A stretch of DNA of 5,716 bases, from assembly GCA_002428205.1 (NCBI GenBank), contig DIUH01000001.1, forward strand, positions 1,386-7,101. Reading direction: 5' to 3'. The position numbers and the translations under genes are program-made. Each line of letters opens with the position of its first letter. The first letter of the stretch is position 1. The DNA comes from Planctomycetaceae bacterium UBA6163 (GTDB taxonomy: Bacteria > Planctomycetota > Planctomycetia > Pirellulales > Pirellulaceae). This document shows positions 1 through 5,716 of this stretch, piece by piece. The notes under the pieces were generated by a model. It had not been told where the DNA came from. It worked only from the letters and a program-made list of their open reading frames with translations, and made no database searches.

Positions 1-662
1 CCAGTTGCCATGGAAATTTCATCGCTGCCGGCGATTGGCTTGTCGGCTAGTTGTGAAACGAAAGTTGTAAAACTGCACCCATCGTGATTGCGTAGGTGGG
101 TTTTGGGGACGGTCACCGGAGTCGACAAGACGTGCACCGCAATTCCACGACGATTCGCTTCGGCTTGCTTATCATTGGCGGTCGCCAGTATGTGATCTTC
201 ATAGGTACTGACGATCGCGGTGGCGTTGTGGTTAAAGGTGTGCAGATGGGTTCCGCCGCGAAGCGCACCGGGCGTAAACGGTGGCACGATATCCCGAGCG
301 TCCAGATTGGTCGCGGTGTTGGGTTGATTCAAGTGCATGACGATGCCACGTCGATGCCAGGCGCAGTACTGCCAATCGTCATCCAACGTTTCATCAGCAT
401 GGATAAAGACGATGCGATCATCGACAGGACTGCAAGTCGGCACACCACAGCAAGCACCGTCGGGTGCACGGTAAGCGGATTTGCAGTTCGGCGCTGCTTT
501 GCTGGCCAAATCGAGCGGTGCCAGCAAGATTGATGGTGAATCGAAGCGAGTTTCGTCATCGCGGCAATCGAACAAAACGGCTCGTCCGTCCGCAGTCCAA
601 CAACCGCGGTTGGCGATCGTGTGACCGCTTGGTGCGTGGGTCAACTGAAACGTTTGTGGCAT
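1..662 (-). CDS. DUF3748 / YidR-like protein, N-terminal part (3' end cut by window edge)
   Basis: Reading the minus strand from the ATG at 662 gives 220 codons without a stop, up to the window edge; I translated it by hand. The protein begins MPQTFQLTHAPSGHT and shows the signature blocks I recall from E. coli YidR (DUF3748): an early W-T-x-D-G-R-x-x-x-F-D segment (residues 22-32), a V-F-I-H block followed by D-D-x-W and then H-R-R-G-I-V-M (about 87-111), N-L-D-A-x-D-I-x-P-P-F-T-P-G-A-L-R-G-G-T-H-x-H (about 119-141), and A-G-S-D-E-I near residue 214. The family is about 400 residues, so roughly the C-terminal half is missing. The molecular function is not established; E. coli YidR carries an old 'ATP/GTP-binding' label, and a beta-propeller fold is plausible. 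No signal peptide is seen, so it is probably cytoplasmic. It starts 23 bp after the upstream minus-strand gene, without a clear Shine-Dalgarno, which suggests read-through transcription. Family call fairly sure; function unknown. Confidence 0.85.
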   Translation of the reverse strand, partial: MPQTFQLTHAPSGHTIANRGCWTADGRAVLFDCRDDETRFDSPSILLAPLDLASKAAPNCKSAYRAPDGACCGVPTCSPVDDRIVFIHADETLDDDWQYCAWHRRGIVMHLNQPNTATNLDARDIVPPFTPGALRGGTHLHTFNHNATAIVSTYEDHILATANDKQAEANRRGIAVHVLSTPVTVPKTHLRNHDGCSFTTFVSQLADKPIAGSDEISMAT

Positions 663-665
663 TAG

Positions 666-683
666 AGCGGTCAGCCGATCGCT
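666..683. repeat. Short inverted repeat filling the gap between two minus-strand genes
   Basis: On the plus strand this reads AGCGGTC-AGCC-GATCGCT: 7-base arms around a 4-base loop, with one non-Watson-Crick position (G.U in plus-strand RNA, A.C in minus-strand RNA). It occupies nearly all of the 23 bp between the stop of the exported toroid protein and the ATG of the DUF3748 gene. There is no U-tract on the minus strand, so it does not look like an intrinsic terminator. It could be a small mRNA hairpin at the translation start, or chance, since it contains one of the many CGATCG sites of the window. Confidence 0.35.
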
Positions 684-685
684 GC

Positions 686-2392
686 TTAAAACCCGTCCAG
701 GAACGTATAGCCTGGGTAAATGGTCAGGTACCAATCACGCCACTGCTTTTGTGCCTTGCGGATTTCTTCGGGTGACGGCTTATCGGGCAAGTCAACTTCG
801 TCAAACTTTCGGCTGATGAACCGCAGTCCATCGACGGCCGAGCGGCGGACGACGGTATCGGGATCACTGAGCGCGAAAATCAGGGCGGGTACAACCGACA
901 GTTCGTCACTTTTACCGAGCAATTTTGCCGCGACGCGACGAGACTGCCACGATTGGCTGCCACGAACGAGTCGTTCCAGGCGATCGAGTTGTTGACGGCG
1001 TCGCTGGGGATTCGTTTCCAGCTTCATGTCATCAGGAATCGCCTTCGGTTCGGCCGGGTTAGCGGCGTCCGCTTCGAGCAATGACAGCAAGTCGGTCACC
1101 GCTTCGGCAGTCGGTTCACCCTTGATTTGGGTTCCTGTAACGACAATCTTCGAAGTGTCCTTAGGCAAGCCAAAGCCACCGGCAACGGCACCACTACTGG
1201 CCTTGGCGATCGATTTCTTCGTGCTGCGGATAAGGAACAGAATGGCGAACGCGGTTGACACGGGGCCAGAGCTATAAGACGCATCTTTTTGCCCCCAGCT
1301 TCCCGAACTGTCCTGCAATTTCATCAACGCAGTAACACCTTCGTCATACCAAGCGTTGCTCGGTTTGGAGCCAGGTTTCGCCAATTCCATAAAGCTTTCG
1401 TAACGTTCCAGCGTGTACATCATGTAATAGTACCAATCCGCCGCACCGGTTCTTCGAAAGGGATTTTGGGCTCGATACTGTTCCAAACGTCCGATCGATC
1501 CGCGAATGGCATCCACCGGCACTTTCGCGGCCTGTTTTTTGATCGCATTTCGCTTTTGTTCGGCAGTGGGATCGGTAACAACCTGCTTGAGCGCCTTGGG
1601 AAGTCCGTCGATCTTGACAGACATTCCTTCGGTGTTCCCCCATTGTCGCAACACGTCCGCGGTGATCAGCAAAGCGGAACCTGCGGCAAGGCAGGTGGAG
1701 ATTGTCATCTGGTTGGTGTTTTGCTTGACCAGGCCTCGGTTGCCGCCCGGATCTTGAGGCTTATACGTCCAAAAACCCGATGGGTCCTGAGTCCTGACGA
1801 TCCATCCGATCAATCGCCCGGCCCGATCGTAATCGAAATCGAACCCGATCCGGTCGAGCGTCCACATTGCTAGGCTGACGTATTGAACCTGGGAAGTATC
1901 GCCGTGCGGTTCGCCGTGGTAACCATATCCACCATGGGACATCTGTTCGGACAGCAATTCATCGGCCAGCGATTTGATTTCGCTGGCGTATCCGGCGGGA
2001 TCGACCTCAGCCAGAAGCATGATGGCGACGCTCATCTCGTACACCGACTTGTGTCCGTGTTCCCGCGATCGGCTTGCGTTAGCCTGGATTTTCTTCGCAT
2101 ATGCCAGTGCGTTATCAATTCCGTACTGGACCAAAGGTGCTGCCGTGTCTCCATTTGCTTTTAAAACGGCGTAAGCGATCAACATCGGCTGGCCTTCAGG
2201 GTCGCCGTAGTTCATTAAGTTCAAATCCTCCTTGGGCAGCGCCTCCAGATATGCGACGCCTTTGTCGACCATTGCGCGAACTTCAGGGTCGTCTGGGGAA
2301 TAGGCGAAGGCTCTAGAGGCGGTGGAACCAACGATTAGTTGAAAAGATGAAGAGAAAACGGCCATTGCGGCCCAAAGTCGCCAGGACTGCAT
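686..2392 (-). CDS. Exported protein with prenyltransferase/squalene-cyclase-like toroid repeats and C-terminal HEAT-like repeat
   Basis: The 568-residue protein starts at the ATG at 2392, chosen because GAGAGG lies 6 bases upstream and a signal peptide follows at once: MQSWR, a hydrophobic core (about 6-22), then S-R-A-F-A before a likely cleavage after residue 30. The mature part is mostly helical. Two exact QxxxGxW motifs occur (Q202-W208 and Q360-W366) plus a variant ending in Tyr (Q150-Y156), as in the alpha/alpha toroids of squalene cyclases and prenyltransferases. The cyclase DxDD acid motif is absent (nearest is D185-F-D-Y-D189), so catalysis of that type is unlikely. A basic linker (about 462-477) leads to a HEAT-like helical pair (about 483-528) and an aromatic C-terminus. 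Function unknown; a structural, binding or cell-surface scaffold role is inference. The reading frame stays open upstream to about 2971, and an alternative start at 2641 would add 83 residues. The DUF3748 gene follows after 23 bp. Confidence 0.85.
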   Translation of the reverse strand: MQSWRLWAAMAVFSSSFQLIVGSTASRAFAYSPDDPEVRAMVDKGVAYLEALPKEDLNLMNYGDPEGQPMLIAYAVLKANGDTAAPLVQYGIDNALAYAKKIQANASRSREHGHKSVYEMSVAIMLLAEVDPAGYASEIKSLADELLSEQMSHGGYGYHGEPHGDTSQVQYVSLAMWTLDRIGFDFDYDRAGRLIGWIVRTQDPSGFWTYKPQDPGGNRGLVKQNTNQMTISTCLAAGSALLITADVLRQWGNTEGMSVKIDGLPKALKQVVTDPTAEQKRNAIKKQAAKVPVDAIRGSIGRLEQYRAQNPFRRTGAADWYYYMMYTLERYESFMELAKPGSKPSNAWYDEGVTALMKLQDSSGSWGQKDASYSSGPVSTAFAILFLIRSTKKSIAKASSGAVAGGFGLPKDTSKIVVTGTQIKGEPTAEAVTDLLSLLEADAANPAEPKAIPDDMKLETNPQRRRQQLDRLERLVRGSQSWQSRRVAAKLLGKSDELSVVPALIFALSDPDTVVRRSAVDGLRFISRKFDEVDLPDKPSPEEIRKAQKQWRDWYLTIYPGYTFLDGF

Positions 2393-2398
2393 CGTTGA

Positions 2399-2404
2399 CC
2401 TCTC
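2399..2404 (-). promoter_or_regulatory. Shine-Dalgarno that fixes the start of the exported protein
   Basis: On the minus strand the sequence is GAGAGG-TCAACG-ATG: a purine-rich site 6 bases before the ATG at 2392. Clear Shine-Dalgarno sites are otherwise rare in this window, and the codons that follow encode a signal peptide, so this decides the start against the much longer open frame. Confidence 0.65.
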
Positions 2405-2465
2405 GAGGTGCGGATTTTTCACCGGCGGAGTAGGATAGCCATTCGTGGGTGCGTCAATTTGATCA

Positions 2466-2494
2466 ATCGTACAACGCCACCAACACGATGGCAA
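2466..2494 (-). promoter_or_regulatory. Candidate sigma70-type promoter driving the exported protein gene leftwards
   Basis: On the minus strand TTGCCA (2494-2489, 5 of 6 to TTGACA) is followed after exactly 17 bases by TACGAT (2471-2466, 4 of 6 to TATAAT). Transcription would start near 2459, leaving a leader of about 67 bases before the ATG at 2392. This rests on consensus matching only. Confidence 0.3.
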
Positions 2495-2608
2495 CTCCTT
2501 GGTCCGTCCGTATAGCGTTGATCGTCGCCGACGCAATCCGCTCGCTACGAATAGCCCGATCGCTCCGGCGACGAGGTTTCCCTCTAGCGGGTAGCAGGGA
2601 TGGCTCGT

Positions 2609-2637
2609 TTGCACCGGCGGCAGTGTATTGCTATCGT
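2609..2637 (+). promoter_or_regulatory. Candidate extended -10 promoter driving the methyltransferase-epimerase pair
   Basis: TATCGT (2632-2637, 4 of 6 to TATAAT) is preceded by TGC, giving an extended -10 (TGn) motif, and by a weak -35 TTGCAC (2609-2614) at 17 bases. A start near 2644 would leave a leader of about 43 bases before the TTG at 2687. Consensus matching only. Confidence 0.28.
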
Positions 2638-2638
2638 G

Positions 2639-2654
2639 CATCGTTAACCTTTCC
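2639..2654 (-). promoter_or_regulatory. Second ribosome-binding site plus ATG, in frame with the exported protein
   Basis: On the minus strand GGAAAGG-TTAACG-ATG precedes an ATG at 2641 that is exactly 83 codons upstream of, and in frame with, the preferred start at 2392. The two start regions match at 15 of 17 bases (GAAAGGTTAACGATGCA against GAGAGGTCAACGATGCA). Initiation here would give a 651-residue protein whose first 83 residues contain a short hydrophobic stretch followed by R-R-R-R and no known domain, with the signal peptide becoming internal. It may be a real alternative start, a remnant of duplication, or chance. Confidence 0.3.
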
Positions 2655-2686
2655 AAAGTCCTCCGACGGCTCAGCAGGCCCAAAAC

Positions 2687-3772
2687 TTGTCCGAAGAAGT
2701 CCAGACATCGCGACCGGCTACGCCGGGTCCTGATCCGATCCGTTGGGAAAGTCCGGCTTGTGCAGTCTGCGGCTCCAGTGCGGCCAGTTTTGTGGTCGAG
2801 GTCCGCGATTTCATCTACGACCGTAAAGGTTCGGCGCGAATCGTGCGTTGCGATGCTTGTCGACACGTTTATCAATCTCCACGTCCGACTCGCGATACGA
2901 TCAGCCACTGTTATACCGCTGATTATGGGCCGCACACACATAACTTGTCGCCAGCATCGGCGCCGGATCACGTGTCCGCTCCGCCACAGGCGAGGCGTTG
3001 GTACTTAAACCCGGTCGTCCGATCGATACCGGGAATCAAATCGCTTTACCATTGGCTTTCCGCTGGTTCAGAGGCCCCGGTCCCATCGCCGCCGGTCCAA
3101 AACGCCAAGGCGCTCGAAGTCGGTTGTGGAAGCGGTGGCTATTTGCGACGTCTGCTCGAGGCGGGATGGCAAGTCGAAGGGATTGAGTTTGCGGACGATC
3201 CGGCCAGGCGGTGCCGGGAACTCGGATTTCGCGTTCACACAACCGGGATCGAAGACGCCGAACTACAGCCCGCCTCATACGATCTTGTGGTCGCTTGGAT
3301 GGTTGTTGAGCACCTACACGATCCTGGGGCGGTGTTGCAGCAGATGAACCACTTGTTGCGGCCCGACGGAATCTTAATGATCAGCGTTCCGAATATTGAT
3401 TGTTGGGAATTGCGAGTGTTGGGGCGATACAACTTCATTCTGAATGAACCGACCCACTTACAGCATTTCAGCGTTACCAGTATCGGCCGTTTGCTGGCCG
3501 CCAGTGGGTTTGAGGTCGAAAGCATCGATTATCAAAAGAACGTGTACAATATTGTCGGCAGCATCGGCATCTGGTTAAAAAGTCGTTTTCCGAACCGGAA
3601 ATGGGGAAATCGCCTGTTGGCATTTTGCGACAACCCGTCGATGTGGGCCAGGCTCGCACTGGCGCCGTTGGCAAAGTTGATCGCGGCGATCCGACAGTCT
3701 GGGCGGATCACAATCATCGCAAAACCGAGTCGGTCGTTGCACATTTCCGAAACCGCTGGCACGAGACCGTGA
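2687..3772 (+). CDS. Class I SAM-dependent methyltransferase with N-terminal zinc-ribbon-like module
   Basis: This 361-residue protein probably methylates a sugar, lipid-linked glycan or other small metabolite in the cytoplasm. Residues 25-58 hold two CxxC pairs (C25/C28 and C55/C58), a zinc-ribbon-like module of the kind seen ahead of sugar C-methyltransferase and polysaccharide-cluster methyltransferase domains. The Rossmann-type domain follows: motif I L-E-V-G-C-G-S-G-G-Y (143-152), an acidic residue after strand 2 (E167), Y-D-L-V-V-A-W-x-V-x-E-H-L (198-210), then L-R-P-D-G-I-L-M-I-S-V-P-N (224-236) and N-E-P-T-H-L-Q-H-F (253-261). This pattern fits the Methyltransf_23 family. The start is TTG at 2687: an in-frame TAA at 2645 closes the frame upstream, and later candidate starts would break the cysteine module. 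AGG lies 8 bases before it, a weak site. The stop overlaps a possible GTG start of the epimerase, so the two genes are likely one operon. The substrate cannot be told from sequence. Confidence 0.85.
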   Translation: MSEEVQTSRPATPGPDPIRWESPACAVCGSSAASFVVEVRDFIYDRKGSARIVRCDACRHVYQSPRPTRDTISHCYTADYGPHTHNLSPASAPDHVSAPPQARRWYLNPVVRSIPGIKSLYHWLSAGSEAPVPSPPVQNAKALEVGCGSGGYLRRLLEAGWQVEGIEFADDPARRCRELGFRVHTTGIEDAELQPASYDLVVAWMVVEHLHDPGAVLQQMNHLLRPDGILMISVPNIDCWELRVLGRYNFILNEPTHLQHFSVTSIGRLLAASGFEVESIDYQKNVYNIVGSIGIWLKSRFPNRKWGNRLLAFCDNPSMWARLALAPLAKLIAAIRQSGRITIIAKPSRSLHISETAGTRP

Positions 3773-3786
3773 GACTGGATAAAACC

Positions 3787-4806
3787 GTGAGCCAATCAAG
3801 CTCGATTCTGATTACCGGCGGCGCCGGATTTATGGGGTCTCATCTGGTCGATTCTGTCCTGGGCGATAATCGCTTCGGCGAGGCGCGGGTTGTGGTCGTG
3901 GATGACCTTTCCGGTGGTAAGCTTGAAAACGTGCCCCGAGACCCGCGAGTGGAGTTCGTTCGCGGCAGTATTAATGACCAATCGCTGATCAAGCGATTAT
4001 TTGACCAGCATCGGTTTCGCTATGTTTATCACCTGGCGGCCTATGCGGCTGAGGGCCTGAGTCATTTCATTCGAAACTTTAACTACTCCAACAATTTACT
4101 CGGCAGCGTCAATCTAATAAACGCAGCGATCGAGTACGAAACGTCTTGTTTTGTCTTCACCAGTTCGATCGCCGTTTATGGCGACGGCGATTCGCCGCTG
4201 ACCGAAGACATGCAACCTCGGCCGGTTGACCCTTACGGTATCGCAAAGTTTGCGGTGGAATTGGATCTGGCCGCGGCGAATCAAACCCATGGGCTAAAGT
4301 ATGTCATTTTTCGACCACACAATGTTTATGGTGAACGTCAAAACTTGGCCGATAAATACCGCAACGTCGTTGGGATCTTCATGAACCGCCTGCTGCGTGG
4401 ATTACCAATGCCAATCTTTGGCGATGGAACCCAGCAGCGTGCCTTTACACATGTCTCCGACGTTTCACCGGTCGTTGCCGGATCTGTGTTTAACCCCAAG
4501 GCCACCAATCAAGTATTTAACCTTGGTTGTGACAGGGCATACACGGTAAATCAACTTGCCGAAAAAGTCGCTCAAGCGATGGGGATGACGCCAACAACGG
4601 TCCATCTTCAGCCACGCCATGAAGTGCACGTCGCCTATTGCGGCCACGAAAAGGTTCGAGCCGCATTCCCTAACTTTTCCCAAACCACCTTGGAACACGG
4701 TTTGTCGCTGATGGCTGCATGGGCAAAAGAAGCGACGATCGGCGAAGGCCAGAGTTTCGAACCACTGGAAATCGAAAAGAACTTGCCACCCTCGTGGCGA
4801 GAATAG
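3787..4806 (+). CDS. NAD-dependent nucleotide-sugar epimerase/dehydratase (extended SDR, GalE-like)
   Basis: From GTG at 3787 the protein has 339 residues, the usual size for extended short-chain dehydrogenases acting on NDP-sugars. The NAD-binding glycine motif G-G-A-G-F-M-G is at 11-17, D39/D40 end the second strand, H-L-A-A is at 82-85, and the catalytic set is S127, Y150 and K154 (V-Y-G at 130-132, P-Y-G-I-A-K at 149-154). R-P-H-N-V-Y-G (176-182), then F-G-D-G-T-Q-Q-R-A-F-T-H-V-S-D (211-225), are the sugar-nucleotide-binding half. It likely interconverts a UDP- or other NDP-sugar for glycan synthesis; 4-epimerase is the best guess but a dehydratase or other epimerase is possible. The alternative GTG at 3769 overlaps the methyltransferase TGA (GTGA) and adds six residues; 3787 is preferred because GGA lies 7 bases upstream and the glycine motif sits at the normal distance. 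Both suggest coupled translation with the methyltransferase. Confidence 0.88.
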   Translation: MSQSSSILITGGAGFMGSHLVDSVLGDNRFGEARVVVVDDLSGGKLENVPRDPRVEFVRGSINDQSLIKRLFDQHRFRYVYHLAAYAAEGLSHFIRNFNYSNNLLGSVNLINAAIEYETSCFVFTSSIAVYGDGDSPLTEDMQPRPVDPYGIAKFAVELDLAAANQTHGLKYVIFRPHNVYGERQNLADKYRNVVGIFMNRLLRGLPMPIFGDGTQQRAFTHVSDVSPVVAGSVFNPKATNQVFNLGCDRAYTVNQLAEKVAQAMGMTPTTVHLQPRHEVHVAYCGHEKVRAAFPNFSQTTLEHGLSLMAAWAKEATIGEGQSFEPLEIEKNLPPSWRE

Positions 4807-4847
4807 CCGCTGATCAATCGCAACATTCGAGATAATTGGCCGCTCTG

Positions 4848-5716
4848 TCATCGATCGTTACGAGGCTGAGGTGCCGTCTCGATGGTCCGACGAATCGCGT
4901 CGAGCCACTTGGGTAGGTTGGCCGAAACGCTGTAGAAATGTTCGACGGTTGTCCGAGCGTTTGCACCAAGTTGTTGTCGTAATTCTTGTTCCATCACCAG
5001 CTTTCGAAGCGCCGCTTCCCATTGCGCGGCAGAGTCAGCCAGAAAGCCGTTTTCGCCCTCTCGGATGATTTCACGGTTTACTCCAACAGGCGATGCCACG
5101 CCCGGAATTCCGATCGCCATATACTGCAATAGTTTTAGTCCGCATTTGTATTTGCTCCACGGATCATCCGTTAGCGGCATCACTCCGATGTCGAAATCCA
5201 AAATGTCCGTCGCTTCGGTCTCGGGACTCCATTTGCGGAAAACCACGTTCACACCATCAAGTGCCAGGTCATCCAGTATACCACGATCTGTGGCGATCAC
5301 TTGAAAGTCGAATTCGAGCGTGTGGGCTAAGTTTCGCAGCGGTTCTTCTAGCACTCGCAGGTAAGCAATGTTTCCCGAAGTGCCCATCCAACCGATGACC
5401 GGTTTGATTTTTTGGCTGCTGCCGACTTGAGTTCGCGGTCGGTACTGGTCGGTGTCGATACAGGTCGGAATCACGACCGATGGACGACCAGCGTCGGTTG
5501 CCCACTGACGCAACCATTCATTGCCGGCAATCACGAGGTCAGACATTTCGAGTAGGTGCTGGAACTTCTCTGGAAACTTTAAAAAGACCCCGTCGTCCAT
5601 ATCCAATATCAAAGTTTTGGTGCACTTGCGTAACCGAGTCTCCATGTCCCAGGTCGGATTGTCAAACAATTCACGTTCTAAGATCACTGCGTCATAGCGT
5701 CCCCATTTTGCTCTTA
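4848..5716 (-). CDS. GT4-type glycosyltransferase, C-terminal part (5' end cut by window edge)
   Basis: The frame is open from the right edge to the TGA at 4848-4850, giving 288 residues. An internal GTG at 5687 is not needed as a start, because the residues before it (Y-D-A-V-I-L-E-R-E) read as part of the family's usual strand. Intact GT4 enzymes have about 370-400 residues, so about 100 N-terminal residues are missing. The GT-B donor half is clear: D-L-V-I-A-G-N-x-W-L (59-68), I-P-T-C-I-D (82-87), I-G-W-M-G-T-S-G-N (107-115), D-I-G-V-M-P-L-x-D-D-P-W (175-186), K-C-G-L-K-L-L-Q-Y-M-A (190-200) and S-P-V-G-V-N-R-E-I (208-216), then a helical tail. It would transfer a sugar from an NDP-sugar to a growing glycan at the cytoplasmic membrane face. 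The EX7E motif is altered: Tyr189 and Gln197 replace the two glutamates. It converges on the epimerase with 41 bp between stops and no evident terminator hairpin. Confidence 0.87.
   Translation of the reverse strand, partial: RAKWGRYDAVILERELFDNPTWDMETRLRKCTKTLILDMDDGVFLKFPEKFQHLLEMSDLVIAGNEWLRQWATDAGRPSVVIPTCIDTDQYRPRTQVGSSQKIKPVIGWMGTSGNIAYLRVLEEPLRNLAHTLEFDFQVIATDRGILDDLALDGVNVVFRKWSPETEATDILDFDIGVMPLTDDPWSKYKCGLKLLQYMAIGIPGVASPVGVNREIIREGENGFLADSAAQWEAALRKLVMEQELRQQLGANARTTVEHFYSVSANLPKWLDAIRRTIETAPQPRNDR

Larger units (their letters stand above)
2393..2686. other. Divergent intergenic region between the exported toroid protein and the methyltransferase
   Basis: These 294 bases separate two divergently transcribed genes. 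They hold a leftward and a rightward candidate promoter, the ribosome-binding site at 2399-2404, a second in-frame start signature at 2639-2654, and two copies of the 9-mer CACCGGCGG (2420-2428 and 2612-2620). Open frames crossing it on both strands have no recognisable domain; the leftward one is in frame with the exported protein and could be an N-terminal extension. Confidence 0.6.

Noticed and set aside
96..533. Plus-strand open frame of 145 codons
   Set aside because: It lies antisense to the DUF3748 gene, whose minus-strand product has recognisable family blocks; the plus-strand product has none.
1289..1873. Plus-strand open frame of 194 codons inside the exported-protein gene
   Set aside because: It is the antisense shadow of the QW-repeat region and shows no domain, signal or ribosome-binding site.
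2420..2620. Direct repeat of CACCGGCGG (2420-2428 and 2612-2620) as a possible operator pair
   Set aside because: Only nine bases, GC-rich, with differing flanks and no symmetry; chance is a sufficient explanation.
2393..2971. Extension of the exported-protein frame by up to 193 codons, into the methyltransferase gene
   Set aside because: The part beyond 2687 is antisense to a recognisable methyltransferase and translates to a basic, domain-free sequence; a signal peptide with a good ribosome-binding site starts at 2392. Only the start at 2641 is kept as a possibility.
3601..3786. N-terminal extension of the epimerase by 62 codons
   Set aside because: It overlaps the methyltransferase C-terminus in another frame and would place the NAD-binding glycine motif far from the N-terminus, unlike the family.
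4807..4847. Possible bidirectional terminator between the convergent epimerase and glycosyltransferase genes
   Set aside because: I found no convincing stem-loop with a U-tract on either strand in this gap.
1..5716. Search for CRISPR arrays, tRNAs, insertion sequences and defence genes
   Set aside because: No regularly spaced repeats, tRNA-like cloverleafs, transposase motifs or nuclease/toxin domains were seen; the window is filled by ordinary genes.

Overview
The window looks like a chromosomal segment of a marine planctomycete of the Rhodopirellula/Pirellulaceae type. This is an inference from moderate GC, sparse Shine-Dalgarno signals, use of TTG and GTG starts, and a secreted protein that combines prenyltransferase-like toroid repeats with a HEAT-like tail, a style common in that phylum. 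No ribosomal or other phylogenetic marker is present, so the assignment is tentative. I see no RNA gene, transposon, CRISPR array or defence system.

Layout from left to right: (1) 1-662, minus strand, the N-terminal half of a DUF3748/YidR-like protein cut by the left edge. (2) 686-2392, minus strand, a 568-residue exported protein with a signal peptide, three QxxxGx(W/Y) toroid repeats and a C-terminal HEAT-like segment; it lies 23 bp upstream of gene 1 and may share its transcript. (3) 2393-2686, a divergent intergenic region with a candidate promoter for each direction and a second, in-frame ribosome-binding-site-plus-ATG for gene 2. (4) 2687-3772, plus strand, a SAM-dependent methyltransferase with an N-terminal four-cysteine zinc-ribbon-like module. 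(5) 3787-4806, plus strand, an NAD-dependent nucleotide-sugar epimerase/dehydratase, directly behind and probably translationally coupled to gene 4. (6) 4848-5716, minus strand, the C-terminal part of a GT4-type glycosyltransferase that enters from the right edge and converges on gene 5.

Genes 4 to 6 are typical of a surface polysaccharide or glycan assembly locus: a nucleotide-sugar modifying enzyme, a methyltransferase that could decorate a sugar or lipid-linked intermediate, and a glycosyltransferase. Genes 1 and 2 are transcribed away from them and have no obvious link to glycan synthesis. I do not see a clearly new system. The points most worth checking are the duplicated translation-start signature of gene 2, the domain make-up of the exported toroid/HEAT protein, the altered EX7E region of the glycosyltransferase, and a strong excess of the palindrome CGATCG.
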